This document shows positions 36,344-45,435 of a stretch of DNA of 64,000 nt, in pieces. The position numbers and the translations under genes were made by a program. Position 1 is the first letter of the stretch, and each line of letters starts with the position of its first letter. The DNA is from Pelagibacteraceae bacterium AG-470-G21 (GTDB lineage: Bacteria; Pseudomonadota; Alphaproteobacteria; Pelagibacterales; Pelagibacteraceae). Under the pieces are notes generated by a model that did no database searches, was not told where the DNA came from, and was given only the letters and a program-made list of their open reading frames with translations. The stretch covers positions 1 to 64,000 of the forward strand of contig QCSH01000005.1 in NCBI GenBank assembly GCA_003211555.1. The letters are read 5' to 3'.

Positions 36344-36865
36344 ATGAAACAAAGAGGTTTTACACTAATAGAACTTTTAGTTGTTGTAGCAATCATTGGT
36401 ATCTTGGCTGCTGTAGGTGTTGTTGCCTATAGCAACTATACTAGTAGTGCTAGATCAACTTTAATAAAATCAAATTATAAGCTTGTGATAAAGCAGGTAA
36501 ATCTAATAATTGTGAATTGTGAATTAGAAGGAAGTGTTCAACTGATGAGCGTGATAAACAGTAAGAGATATTATACTCATACTTGTTTTGGAAATGTACA
36601 AGCATTTTTCCCAGAACACTTTAAAAACCATATTAATAATCAAATGGAATGGATTAATAAATCATCAGTTTCAAATTGGAACGGTAAAAATATGTATGTT
36701 TTACAAGAAGGCAATATGTCTAACACCCATGAGGGATTTGTATTTTTACAAGTTCCCTCAAATTCAAATAAAAGTGTGAATGTAAATTTATTTACTTGTT
36801 TTAAATCTCCTTGCAAAAATAATAGTAATGTACTTGAGAAAACAATAACATTTAACCAATGGTAG
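36344..36865 (+). CDS. Type IV pilin-like protein 1
   Basis: A 173-residue prepilin. It has the class III leader MKQRG, cleavable before FTLIELLVVVAIIGILAAVG with Glu5 of the mature form, then VVAYSNYTSSARSTLIKSNY. The body is unlike any pilin I recognise and contains six Cys, among them the pair FTCFKSPCKNNS near the C-terminus, which suggests a disulfide-bonded loop. The N-terminal 35 residues are nearly identical to pilins 2 and 3 across the TRAP operon. It may be a major or minor pilin or a pseudopilin. It lies 9 bp behind hisE but is probably not functionally linked to it. Confidence 0.87.
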   Translation: MKQRGFTLIELLVVVAIIGILAAVGVVAYSNYTSSARSTLIKSNYKLVIKQVNLIIVNCELEGSVQLMSVINSKRYYTHTCFGNVQAFFPEHFKNHINNQMEWINKSSVSNWNGKNMYVLQEGNMSNTHEGFVFLQVPSNSNKSVNVNLFTCFKSPCKNNSNVLEKTITFNQW

Positions 36866-36900
36866 ATTTAGTTTATTAGTTTAAGAAAGTAATAATAATC

Positions 36901-38166
36901 TTATAATTTTCCAGGTAACCATGTTGAGAATGCTGGAAATAATATCATTAGTATTCCATAAATTATTCCAACGACTGTAAATAATGGAACTTCTTTAAAT
37001 GCCTTTGCAGGATTTTCTTTTATAACTCCTGCAGCTGTATAAATTCCAACACATACTGGGGGTGTTATCATTCCTATTCCAGCAAAAGCAACAAATACTA
37101 CATAAAGATGAAGTAAGCTTTGATTAAAGGATAATGTGATAGCTGCAAAAATTGGAACCGTTAAATAAAAAACAGGAACTATTTCAATAAAAGTTCCAAG
37201 GATTAAACAAATTGCTCCAAGCATAATCCAGAATAAATTTACACTGACACCTTTATCTGTGAAGAATGTAATAATTGTTTGTGGAGCTTGAGTGTAAGTT
37301 AAAACAACACTTAAGAAAGTTGCTGTTGCAATTATTGAAAATATTACCGCTGTGATGATCGCAGTTTCTCTCAAACAATCTATCAAAGACTTAAAAGTCA
37401 GTTCTCTGTATATGATAAAACCGATTAATACTGCATAAACACCAGCAACAGCTGCTGACTCAGATGGGGTTAGTATCCCCGCATAAATTCCACCCAAAAT
37501 TATAACTGGTGTTATCAATGCTGGTAGAGCAGAGATAAAAGAGCTTATTCTTTCTTTTAAAGATGCCTTCTCATCTGTCCTAATATGCCTGCATTTAAAC
37601 AAAACTAGAAGGACCATCAAAACTAACAGAACTAATCCTGGAATAACTCCAGCAGCAAATGTTTTTGATACTGGGACATTGGTTAAAGCGCTGAATAGGA
37701 TTGCTGCGTTGGATGGAGGTATCAATGCTTCCAATAGAGCAGCTGAGGCTGCTAGAACGACTACAAATGGAGTTGGATAACCTTGCTCAATCATCTTAGG
37801 CATCATTATTGTGCCTACGGCTGTGATAGCTGCCAATATTGATCCACAAAAGGCAGCAAAGAAACCCATAGCAATAACCATTGCAACACCAAGTCCACCT
37901 GGCCAATGACCAACAAGAGTTGTTGTGAATTTTACTAAACGTGAAGCAGCACCACCTTTGAGCATTGCCATGCCAGCAAATATAAATAATGGAACTGCAA
38001 TAAGAACATGTTTTGTTAATGCGCCAAAAGATACTTGTATCAAAACAGACCAAGGTAAATTAAGACCACCGATTGCAGCAATAGAACTTCCCAACCCAAA
38101 AACTAAAAAGATTGGAACTGAAATTATTAATGTAATAAATGAAACAATAAAAGCAGATGCAAACAT
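36901..38166 (-). CDS. TRAP transporter large permease DctM
   Basis: Large membrane subunit of a tripartite ATP-independent periplasmic transporter. The 421 residues form about 12 hydrophobic segments. Typical DctM blocks are VLIAVPLFIFAGMAMLKGG (about 53-71), MGFFAAFCGSILAAITAVGTIMMPKMIEQGYP, IPPSNAAILFSALTNVPVSKTFAAGVIPGL, ILTPSESAAVAGVYAVLIG and [22 protein letters not shown]. Transport is driven by an ion gradient, probably Na+. The stop is in a dctP-dctQ-dctM operon with DctQ overlapping by one base. Confidence 0.96.
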   Translation of the reverse strand: MFASAFIVSFITLIISVPIFLVFGLGSSIAAIGGLNLPWSVLIQVSFGALTKHVLIAVPLFIFAGMAMLKGGAASRLVKFTTTLVGHWPGGLGVAMVIAMGFFAAFCGSILAAITAVGTIMMPKMIEQGYPTPFVVVLAASAALLEALIPPSNAAILFSALTNVPVSKTFAAGVIPGLVLLVLMVLLVLFKCRHIRTDEKASLKERISSFISALPALITPVIILGGIYAGILTPSESAAVAGVYAVLIGFIIYRELTFKSLIDCLRETAIITAVIFSIIATATFLSVVLTYTQAPQTIITFFTDKGVSVNLFWIMLGAICLILGTFIEIVPVFYLTVPIFAAITLSFNQSLLHLYVVFVAFAGIGMITPPVCVGIYTAAGVIKENPAKAFKEVPLFTVVGIIYGILMILFPAFSTWLPGKL

Positions 38167-38660
38167 TAATCTACTTTCGAAAATTCTTTGATGTTTTCAA
38201 TAAGAAGTTCAATTGAAACTAATCCCAATATAAAAAATCCGACTGGAAATGCCAAAAACATCCACCAAATTGGAACGCTCATTTCAATTTCAAGCATTTG
38301 ACCTAAGTTAAAATATAAAACTGTTGCATCGTATCCTGCTTTAAGAAAAACACACGATGAAACAAGAACCACAAAATTGACAATAAAGTTTAAAATTTTC
38401 TTTGATTTTTTTGAAATTAATGAGGTAATAAAATCAACTTGAATGTGTTGGCTTCTTTTTAATAATGGACCAAGTAGTGGAAAAACTAACCAACTTACTA
38501 AAACTGGTGGAAGTTCTATAAACCAAGCAAATCCTGAGCCTGTTATAAATCTGGTGCTAGCACTTAAGGTTAATGCTGCAACCATTATAAAAATTATACA
38601 TGTTGCGAGTGTCATAGCTATTTTAGATAAAATGCTATTAACAGCTCGCAAAATGTTCAT
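38166..38660 (-). CDS. TRAP transporter small permease DctQ
   Basis: Small membrane subunit. The 164-residue protein has four membrane helices (about 12-33, 50-67, 87-108, 126-150). The segment GSGFAWFIELPPVLVSWLVFPLLGPLLKRSQHIQVDFI is the typical DctQ signature (WxEExxR-like then HIxVDfi). It lies between dctP (29 bp gap) and dctM (one-base overlap) and works with DctM to pass the ligand delivered by DctP. Confidence 0.93.
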   Translation of the reverse strand: MNILRAVNSILSKIAMTLATCIIFIMVAALTLSASTRFITGSGFAWFIELPPVLVSWLVFPLLGPLLKRSQHIQVDFITSLISKKSKKILNFIVNFVVLVSSCVFLKAGYDATVLYFNLGQMLEIEMSVPIWWMFLAFPVGFFILGLVSIELLIENIKEFSKVD

Positions 38661-38689
38661 AATTTTAAAATAAGTTTTTACGTCTTACT

Positions 38690-39706
38690 TTAATTATTTT
38701 TTGCATACTCTTGAGCAGCAAGTAAAGCGTCAGCATCCATCATTTTAGCCATGGCAGGCATAACCTTATCTTTCATAAGCTTATCAAACTTAGCTTTTTC
38801 TGCCCCTGAAAGAGTTGTTACAATTCCACCTCTTTCTTGAAACTTTTTAAGTGTGCTTTCACCTGTGTCCATAATCCTGTCTGTTGAAAGCTTTCCAACC
38901 TCTTTACCAACATCCATAATTATTTTTTGAAGATCAGCAGGTAGGCTATTAAACCAAGTTGAGTTTGCCATTATGTATGCATCAGCATAATATTGATATG
39001 GCTTTTGACCGTATTTTAAAAATTCCCACCAACTATAAGCTTCTATACTGCCTGGAGGACTGCTTATTGTATCAATCATTCCAGTTTGTAGCGAGGTATA
39101 CACTTCTCCAGTTGGTAATGAGACACGATTAGCTTCTAATGCATCCCACATTGGCTCATCAGTTTTAAGTAATCTTCTAGCTTTTAAACCTTTCATTGCA
39201 TCAACACCTGTTAGTTCTCTCGCACTTGAAAAGTTCATAACTGGTCCAACAGGATTATACATAATTAATGTTGAGTTTGTTTTCTTCGTTAACTCACCCC
39301 AAATTTCTTTCCCCTTTGGCGAATTTTGAAAAAAACCTCTTTGTTGTTCCCAAGAGTTAAATAACCCTGGAAATGAAGCAACATTAAAGTTTTTGTTAAT
39401 CGGAGGAAAACTAACTACTCCAAGAATTCCACCCAATTCTACAGCGCCAGAGGCAACTGCACCCATCACTTCTCTTACTCCAAACAATTGTTTTGATGGA
39501 TAAACTTCAATTTTTAATCTTCCATTTGATCTTTTATTGACTTCATCAGCAAATATCTGTGAATGTTTTGCACTATGATGCTTCGGGCTCCAGTGAACAG
39601 ATAATCGTCCTACTATTTGCGAAAAAGCAGCTGTAGAAGTAAGAACAAATGAAAATATAAATGTTAAGCTAATTACAGCTTTGTATATAGATTTTAATTT
39701 ACTCAT
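38690..39706 (-). CDS. TRAP transporter substrate-binding protein DctP
   Basis: Periplasmic solute receptor. The 338 residues have a signal peptide (SIYKAVISLTFIFSFVLTSTAAFSQ, cleavage near 30) and DctP blocks: HWSPKHHSAKHSQIFADEVNKRSNGRLKIEVYPSKQLFG, GAVASGAVELGGI, MKGLKARR with the ligand-carboxylate Arg, and LPTGEVYTSLQTGMIDTISSPPGSIEAY. The ligand is probably an organic acid but cannot be named. A GAGGG-type ribosome site precedes the ATG. First gene of the operon; the divergent pilin 2 gene begins 86 bp away. Confidence 0.95.
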   Translation of the reverse strand: MSKLKSIYKAVISLTFIFSFVLTSTAAFSQIVGRLSVHWSPKHHSAKHSQIFADEVNKRSNGRLKIEVYPSKQLFGVREVMGAVASGAVELGGILGVVSFPPINKNFNVASFPGLFNSWEQQRGFFQNSPKGKEIWGELTKKTNSTLIMYNPVGPVMNFSSARELTGVDAMKGLKARRLLKTDEPMWDALEANRVSLPTGEVYTSLQTGMIDTISSPPGSIEAYSWWEFLKYGQKPYQYYADAYIMANSTWFNSLPADLQKIIMDVGKEVGKLSTDRIMDTGESTLKKFQERGGIVTTLSGAEKAKFDKLMKDKVMPAMAKMMDADALLAAQEYAKNN

Positions 39707-39792
39707 TTTCCCTCTCTTTTTTAGAATTATATTTTATTAATTGCATATATTTAAACAATGTAAATTTTAAAAAAATTTAGTAAAATATCTTT

Positions 39793-40275
39793 ATGAAAAG
39801 TAATGGATTTACTTTAATTGAGCTTTTAGTTGTTGTTGCTATAATCGGTATATTGGCTGCAGTGGGAGTAGTAGCTTACAGTGGGTATACTGCTGGAGCA
39901 AAAAAATCTGCAGCTAAATCTAATCATAATGCAGTAGTTAAATATATTATGAGTGAAACTATGAAATGTTCATTGGGAGAATCAAAAGCAATGAGTGATA
40001 ATTTAGATTGTACAAAGCAAAGCTTAGCTAATTGGAAGGATTTTGTTGCTAAAGCAACTGAAAAAGCACTTGCAGATTTCAAAAATCCTTACGATTCATC
40101 AAGAGTTTCAGTAACTCATGGCGGTGGCGTATCAAATGATACAGATGTTGGATTTAATAGAATGAGATCTCCTGGTACTACAATTCAGGTCCTAACGTGT
40201 ATTACCACTCCTTGTACAGGTACTATGTGCACTGTACCCAATCACCTTTGTAGTAAAGACATAACTATAAAGTAA
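39793..40275 (+). CDS. Type IV pilin-like protein 2
   Basis: A 160-residue prepilin with leader MKSNG before FTLIELLVVVAIIGILAAVG, then VVAYSGYTAGAKKSAAKSNHNAVVKYI. The mature protein has paired Cys early (MKCSLGES, LDCTKQS) and a Cys-rich end (LTCITTPCTGTMCTVPNHLC, then SKDITIK). The CxxxPC motif at the end is shared with pilin 1. Its stop overlaps the start of pilin 3 by one base (TAATG), so the two are co-translated. Probably exported by the type IV pilus machinery, whose other parts are not here. Confidence 0.88.
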   Translation: MKSNGFTLIELLVVVAIIGILAAVGVVAYSGYTAGAKKSAAKSNHNAVVKYIMSETMKCSLGESKAMSDNLDCTKQSLANWKDFVAKATEKALADFKNPYDSSRVSVTHGGGVSNDTDVGFNRMRSPGTTIQVLTCITTPCTGTMCTVPNHLCSKDITIK

Positions 40276-40748
40276 TGATACACAAGGGGTTTACTCTTAT
40301 AGAGCTATTAGTTGTAGTGGCTATAATAGGAATTTTAGCTGCAGTAGGTGTTGTAGCTTATAGTGGATATACAAAGTCTGCAAAAAAAAAAGTTTGTGAA
40401 GATAATCACAGTAAAATTGTTAAAATTATAAAAGAAAAACATGCTTTTTGCGAGTTTGAAAGCTCCATAAAGCTTAGAACTTGGTATAGTAGTCATAAAA
40501 AGGGAGCGGAATATGATTTTAATTGTTCTAATACTTTTGAAAATTTAGCTCAAAGTGTAGGAATCCATATGACAAATATTCTCAAAAATGTCTATAGTCC
40601 CAATGATCATTGGGGTTATTCATGGATGGGTAACAGTGGAACTCCATCCACAGAAGGTCAAACATTTTATTATACTAATAACAATTCGATAAGAATTAGA
40701 ACATTATGTGAAGGAAGTATAATTGAAACAACGATAACTGATAATTGA
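40275..40748 (+). CDS. Type IV pilin-like protein 3
   Basis: A 157-residue prepilin with leader MIHKG before FTLIELLVVVAIIGILAAVG, then VVAYSGYTKSAKKKVCEDNHSKIVKII. Codon choice in this shared block differs from pilins 1 and 2 at many synonymous sites, so the copies are old and the protein, not the DNA, is conserved. The mature body has four Cys (KVCEDN, AFCEF, NCSN, TLCEG), and its C-terminus is polar with a TETTIT-like strand. It lies directly behind pilin 2 and 39 bp before the HIT gene. Confidence 0.88.
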   Translation: MIHKGFTLIELLVVVAIIGILAAVGVVAYSGYTKSAKKKVCEDNHSKIVKIIKEKHAFCEFESSIKLRTWYSSHKKGAEYDFNCSNTFENLAQSVGIHMTNILKNVYSPNDHWGYSWMGNSGTPSTEGQTFYYTNNNSIRIRTLCEGSIIETTITDN

Positions 40749-40787
40749 TTACATTAACAATAAACTATATGTTTCATAAATTCTAAA

Positions 40788-41153
40788 ATGCCTTACGACG
40801 ATCAAAATATATTTGCTAAAATACTAAGAGGTGAAATTCCTTGTGATAAAATTTATGAAGATGATTTTGTATTATCTTTTTACGATATAAATCCCCAAAA
40901 AAAAATTCATGCACTAGTTATTCCTAAAGGTAAGTATATCGATTTAGATGATTTCAATACAAACGCTTCAGATAAGGAAATAATTGGATTAATGAAAGGT
41001 ATTACAACAGTTTCAAAAAAATTAGGAATCTCATCTATTGATGGCAAAGGTTATAGAGCTCTAGCTAATATAAGTGATTATGGTGGACAAGAAGTTCCAC
41101 ACTTACATTTTCATTTATTTGGGGGTGAAAAAGTTGGCAAAATGGTTTCATGA
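40788..41153 (+). CDS. HIT-family (HinT-like) nucleotide hydrolase
   Basis: Histidine-triad protein that hydrolyses AMP-lysine or AMP-amine conjugates. The 121 residues contain NIFAKILRGEIPCDKIYEDDFVLSFYDINPQ at the start, HALVIPKGKYIDLDDF, and the HIT motif VPHLHFHLFGGEKVGKM (about 103-119, HxHxH). It is full length and standard. Four-base overlap with the acetyltransferase gene that follows (ATGA). Confidence 0.95.
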   Translation: MPYDDQNIFAKILRGEIPCDKIYEDDFVLSFYDINPQKKIHALVIPKGKYIDLDDFNTNASDKEIIGLMKGITTVSKKLGISSIDGKGYRALANISDYGGQEVPHLHFHLFGGEKVGKMVS

Positions 41154-41662
41154 TAACTAAAGTTGATAGAAAATATTTAGAGATAAAATCACCTGAGGAA
41201 ATCAATTTATCTGATAAGCCAAACTCCAAATGTAAGATTGAAATTAAGAAAGATCCAGATTTTCAACTAAACAAATTTTTTTATAAACAAATTGGAAAAA
41301 GTTATCGTTGGATAGATAGATTAGTTTGGGATGACGGCAAATGGATGAATTACACAAATAATACGAATTTAGAAACTTATATTTTGTCAGAAAATGAGGA
41401 ATTAATTGGCTTTTTTGAACTTCTTTTTCATCCAGAAACTAGAAAATGTGAAGTTGCCTATTTTGGTATCCTAGATCAATATATTGGAAAAAAGTATGGT
41501 AGTTACTTGCTTTCTGAGGCCTTAAAGCTTGGATTTCGTAATAATACTAAAAAAGTTTGGCTGCATACTTGCTCTTTAGATCATAAACATGCACTTAACA
41601 ATTATTTAGCAAGAGGCATGAAAATATTTAAATCAGAAACTATTAACTTAGATATTAATTAA
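41150..41662 (+). CDS. GNAT-family N-acetyltransferase
   Basis: A 170-residue acetyltransferase with unknown acceptor. FYKQIGKSYRWIDRLVWDDGKW (about 43-64) and EELIGFFELLFHPETRKCEVAYFGILDQYIGKKYGSYLLSEALKLGF (about 83-130) give the GNAT core; the acetyl-CoA loop is IGKKYGSYLL. KVWLHTCSLDHKHALNNYLARGMKIF is the second half. It may be coupled to the HIT gene by the 4-bp overlap and is convergent with lolA (8 bp overlap). Confidence 0.87.
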   Translation: MITKVDRKYLEIKSPEEINLSDKPNSKCKIEIKKDPDFQLNKFFYKQIGKSYRWIDRLVWDDGKWMNYTNNTNLETYILSENEELIGFFELLFHPETRKCEVAYFGILDQYIGKKYGSYLLSEALKLGFRNNTKKVWLHTCSLDHKHALNNYLARGMKIFKSETINLDIN

Positions 41663-42209
41663 TATATTTGCTTACAACAAATATACTTTGATCAATCATC
41701 ATATTTGTTTTTACTTCTAATAATTTAGTTTCAACTTTATTTCGATACATATCGATTGTTGTCCAGCCTTTAATATCATAATTTTCTTTATCAAAGAATA
41801 TTGTCAGCAAACTATCATTATGATTAATTTTAAAAAAAAAGGTTTCATTATTTTCATCAATGTTTTCTATTTCATCAATTTTTTTTAACAAAAAATTTTT
41901 ATCTAAAATTAAATTTAGAGGTGTATCTTTAAGTTTATAATTAAGGTAATTTCTTATTTTTTTGCTATTTATAATCAACGATCTCCCATTAGATACTAGT
42001 ACTTTATCAAAAACATCATCGTATTTACATAAAATCTTCTTTGGGTAAGATATTTTACATTCTCCTTTCTCGACTTTATTGTCAATGTTTTGGATAAATT
42101 TAAAATATATATTATATGTATTTTCTAATTTATTTTTAATCTCACTTTTTGTAGATCCGTAAGAACTTAAAGGTAACAAAAAAAAAAATAATACGTAAAT
42201 AATTTTCAT
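41655..42209 (-). CDS. lolA: Outer-membrane lipoprotein carrier LolA
   Basis: Periplasmic chaperone that carries lipoproteins to the outer membrane. The 184 residues have a signal peptide (IIYVLFFFLLPLSSYG, cleavage near 18) and a LolA-like half-barrel: FKFIQNIDNKVEKGECKISYPKKILCKYDDVFDKVLVSNGRSLIINS, TPLNLILDKNF and LTIFFDKENYDIKGWTTIDMYRN. It immediately follows ftsK with a one-base overlap, the usual ftsK-lolA order in Proteobacteria. Sequence identity to well-known LolA looks low, so context matters. Confidence 0.88.
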   Translation of the reverse strand: MKIIYVLFFFLLPLSSYGSTKSEIKNKLENTYNIYFKFIQNIDNKVEKGECKISYPKKILCKYDDVFDKVLVSNGRSLIINSKKIRNYLNYKLKDTPLNLILDKNFLLKKIDEIENIDENNETFFFKINHNDSLLTIFFDKENYDIKGWTTIDMYRNKVETKLLEVKTNMMIDQSIFVVSKYIN

Positions 42210-44290
42210 TATTTTAAGACTTCTCTCTTGCCAACATGATTGGCTTTACTTACTTCTCCGTTTTCTTCCATTTGGTCAATTATTCTTGCTGCTCTGTTGT
42301 AACCAATTTGTAGTTTTCTTTGTAAAAAAGAGGTTGATGCTTTCCTCTCAGATTTAACTATTTCTAGTGCAGTAACATATAGTTCATCAACATCTGAACT
42401 AACGTTATCCTTCTCAGAATTTTCCCTTTCGTCAGCAAAATTTAATATTTCATCGACATAATCAGGTTCAGCTTGATTTCTCAAAAAATTATTTACTTTA
42501 TCTATTTCTACTTCTGAAACAAAAGGAGCATGAATTCTTGTTATTCTATTAGCTGAAGACATATACAACATATCTCCTTTTCCTAAAAGTTGTTCTGCAC
42601 CCTGCTCACCCAATATTGTTCTGCTGTCAATTTTAGAAGTTACTTGAAAAGATATTCTTGTTGGAAAATTCGCTTTTATTGTTCCAGTTATCACATCAAC
42701 ACTCGGTCTTTGAGTAGCCATTATAATATGTATTCCAGCGGCTCTCGCCATTTGAGATAATTTTTGAATATAGCCTTCTATTTCTTTGCCAGCCACTAAC
42801 ATTAAGTCTGACATTTCGTCAACAATTACAACAATATATGGCATTTTAATCTTATGTTTCTCATTATAACCGTCGATATTTCTAACTCCAATTCTAGTCA
42901 TTAATCTGTACCTACTCTCCATCTCCTTAACAACCCAACCTAAAACAGAGGCTGCTTTTTTAGCCTCAGTAATTACTGGACATAATAAATGAGGTATCCC
43001 TTCATACGTTGAAAGCTCTAACATTTTTGGATCTATCAAAATAAATTTACAATTCTCAGGAGTATGTTTGTAAATTAGAGAAAGTATAATTGTGTTTATA
43101 CACACAGATTTTCCGGACCCTGTTGTTCCAGCAATTAATAGATGAGGCATTGAATTTAAATCACTAGTTATTGGATCACCTGATATATTTTTACCTAATG
43201 CGATTGGTAGTTTTATATCTTTTCTTTTAAAATTTTTGTCTGAAATTATTTCCCTTAAAAACACATTTGCTCTTGTTGTTTTTGGTAATTCAATTCCAAC
43301 AGTATTGCTTCCTGGTATAGTTGCAATTCTTGCAGACTCAGAGCTAGTATTTCTAGCAATATCTTCAGATAAATTTATTATTTTTGAAACTTTTACTCCA
43401 GCTGCTGGTTCAAATTCATTTAATGAAACTACTGGTCCATGGCTTATTTTTTTTATTTTACCTTCAACTCCAAAATCTAAAAGTATCTTTTCTAAACTAG
43501 ATGCATCAATTTTTGAGTCATCTGCCTTATCAGAAAATTTATCTGGTTTTTTTAAAAATTCAATTAAAGGTAATTTTATCTCTGAAACATTAGCAGTATT
43601 TTTTTTACTGTTGGAAAACAAATCTTCCTGCAAAGGTGCTTTTTGTATTTTTTCATTAATTGTATTTTCTTGAACAATAGCACTTTGGATATTTTGATTT
43701 CTCTTTTTAGATGAAAACAGACTAGCTAATATATTAAAAAATATAGATATATGATATATTTTAAAATCACTGCTAAACAAAAAGAATAGAAATATAAAAA
43801 AAATTAACAAATAATAACTAATTGATTCATTGAGTTTTAAAAAATCAGTAATTATTGTTTCAGACATTAAACTACCTACAAAACCATTATTCCCGTTTAT
43901 TATTAACCAGTAAGTCTCTTTATGAAAAATACTAAAAAAGAATGTTGCAAGCGTTACATAAAGAATTATGAAAAAAATATTTTCTATAATAATTATTAGT
44001 CTTTTATTGTATGTAATTGATATTCCAGTGAAGAATATTGAAAATGGAACTAATAAAGATACGATACCTATTGATTGAAAAAATATATCCGCAACAAAAC
44101 TTCCTTTTAGCCCAAGGATATTTTTTATCTGTTGGTTATCTGGAAAAATAAAATTAGGATCTTCTGGTGAGTAGCTTATAAGAGATAAAAAAAGTAAGAC
44201 TGATATTGCTATAAAAAGTATGCCTATAAGTTCGGCCAATCTTTTTGTAATGAAATCTGCTATTTTGTTGAAATAATTTTTAAATATCAT
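42209..44290 (-). CDS. ftsK: DNA translocase FtsK
   Basis: Couples cell division with resolution and segregation of the chromosome terminus. The 693-residue protein is short for the family, whose linkers vary. The N-terminus has four to five membrane helices (about 15-185), followed by a brief charged linker and the motor domain with P-loop LLIAGTTGSGKSVCINTIIL (about 386-405), Walker B CKFILIDPKMLELSTYEG and VVIVDEMSDLMLVAG, and the C-terminal winged-helix gamma domain (ASTSFLQRKLQIGYNRAARIIDQME). It overlaps lolA by one base. Confidence 0.97.
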   Translation of the reverse strand: MIFKNYFNKIADFITKRLAELIGILFIAISVLLFLSLISYSPEDPNFIFPDNQQIKNILGLKGSFVADIFFQSIGIVSLLVPFSIFFTGISITYNKRLIIIIENIFFIILYVTLATFFFSIFHKETYWLIINGNNGFVGSLMSETIITDFLKLNESISYYLLIFFIFLFFLFSSDFKIYHISIFFNILASLFSSKKRNQNIQSAIVQENTINEKIQKAPLQEDLFSNSKKNTANVSEIKLPLIEFLKKPDKFSDKADDSKIDASSLEKILLDFGVEGKIKKISHGPVVSLNEFEPAAGVKVSKIINLSEDIARNTSSESARIATIPGSNTVGIELPKTTRANVFLREIISDKNFKRKDIKLPIALGKNISGDPITSDLNSMPHLLIAGTTGSGKSVCINTIILSLIYKHTPENCKFILIDPKMLELSTYEGIPHLLCPVITEAKKAASVLGWVVKEMESRYRLMTRIGVRNIDGYNEKHKIKMPYIVVIVDEMSDLMLVAGKEIEGYIQKLSQMARAAGIHIIMATQRPSVDVITGTIKANFPTRISFQVTSKIDSRTILGEQGAEQLLGKGDMLYMSSANRITRIHAPFVSEVEIDKVNNFLRNQAEPDYVDEILNFADERENSEKDNVSSDVDELYVTALEIVKSERKASTSFLQRKLQIGYNRAARIIDQMEENGEVSKANHVGKREVLK

Positions 44291-44351
44291 GAATCAAAAC
44301 TGCTTTTGTCACTTTGTATCATTTAATTTTTATTGTTAAAATTATTTTGTT

Positions 44352-45434
44352 ATGAAAATTTGTCTTATAGGCCTAAATTTAACAAATTTAATTCTCGCTA
44401 ATGATTTTGAGGAAAAAAAACTTAAAGTTGATATATATCTAAATAAAAAAATAAGAAGCATAAAAACAAATAGAACAATAGCTTTATCAAGTGAAAATTT
44501 TGATTATTTACAATTTCTAGCAAAATCAAGTATTGTAGCTTGGAAAAGTAAACAAATTAATATTTTTACAGAAGATTCTCAATCTAATGAGATAATTAAT
44601 TTTAATAAAAGAAGTAAAGAAGTTTTTAATTTAATATCTTATTCAAAACTAAATGAAATTTTTTTGAAACAAATAAAAAAATCAAAATTTATAAGATTAC
44701 TTCATTCAGAAACATCTAATCCAAAAATCCTTAAAATAATTAAAAATTACGATTTAGCAATCAATAGTGAAAACAAAAATTTCATTTCAAATAAATTTTT
44801 TACAAATAAAATAAAGAAAAACTATAGAAGTAGGGCTTATACATTTATAATAGATCATCAACGAAGAGATAATAATATTGCAATTCAAGTTTTTACAAAA
44901 TTTGGACCTTTAGCATTTCTACCATTATCTAATATCAAAACATCAATAGTTTTTTCATATAAGGGAGAAGAAATAGATGACGGGAAAATTATCAATATAT
45001 TCAAAAAATATAATTCTTTTTATTCATTAACTAAGATTAGTAAAATAGAAAAATTTAGTCTGAGTTTTGAAATGCTTAGAAATTATACTCATAATAATAT
45101 CCTTGCATTTGGAGATTTAATACATCGCATACATCCCCTTGCTGGACAGGGATTTAATATGACAATTAGAGATATAAAAATAATTTCAAGAATAGTGAAT
45201 GATAAAATATCATTAGGTCTTCCAATAGACATTTCTGTGGCAGAAGATTTCCAGAATTCCACAAAACATCTTAATTACCTTTATGGAAAAGCAATTGATG
45301 GAATATATGAATTTTTTAGATTAGATAGTAATATTAACAATTCAATTTCAAAACCTGTCTTTAAAATTTTAAACAAAAATTCTTTTTTTAAAAAGTATTC
45401 TAATATTCTATCTGACAAAGGATTAAATTTATAA
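44352..45434 (+). CDS. UbiH/Coq6-type FAD-dependent hydroxylase
   Basis: Probable flavoprotein monooxygenase of ubiquinone synthesis. The 360 residues end with the clear FAD motif NILAFGDLIHRIHPLAGQGFNMTIRDIKIIS (about 253-283), the GDxxHxxxPxxGQGxN signature of UbiH/UbiF/UbiL/Coq6. LNYLYGKAIDGIYEFF also fits. The N-terminal Rossmann motif is strongly degraded (ICLIGLNLTNLILANDF instead of GxGxxG), and the ring position hydroxylated cannot be told. It is divergent from ftsK (61 bp gap) and convergent with the LON-domain gene (1 bp). Confidence 0.83.
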   Translation: MKICLIGLNLTNLILANDFEEKKLKVDIYLNKKIRSIKTNRTIALSSENFDYLQFLAKSSIVAWKSKQINIFTEDSQSNEIINFNKRSKEVFNLISYSKLNEIFLKQIKKSKFIRLLHSETSNPKILKIIKNYDLAINSENKNFISNKFFTNKIKKNYRSRAYTFIIDHQRRDNNIAIQVFTKFGPLAFLPLSNIKTSIVFSYKGEEIDDGKIINIFKKYNSFYSLTKISKIEKFSLSFEMLRNYTHNNILAFGDLIHRIHPLAGQGFNMTIRDIKIISRIVNDKISLGLPIDISVAEDFQNSTKHLNYLYGKAIDGIYEFFRLDSNINNSISKPVFKILNKNSFFKKYSNILSDKGLNL

Positions 45435-45435
45435 T

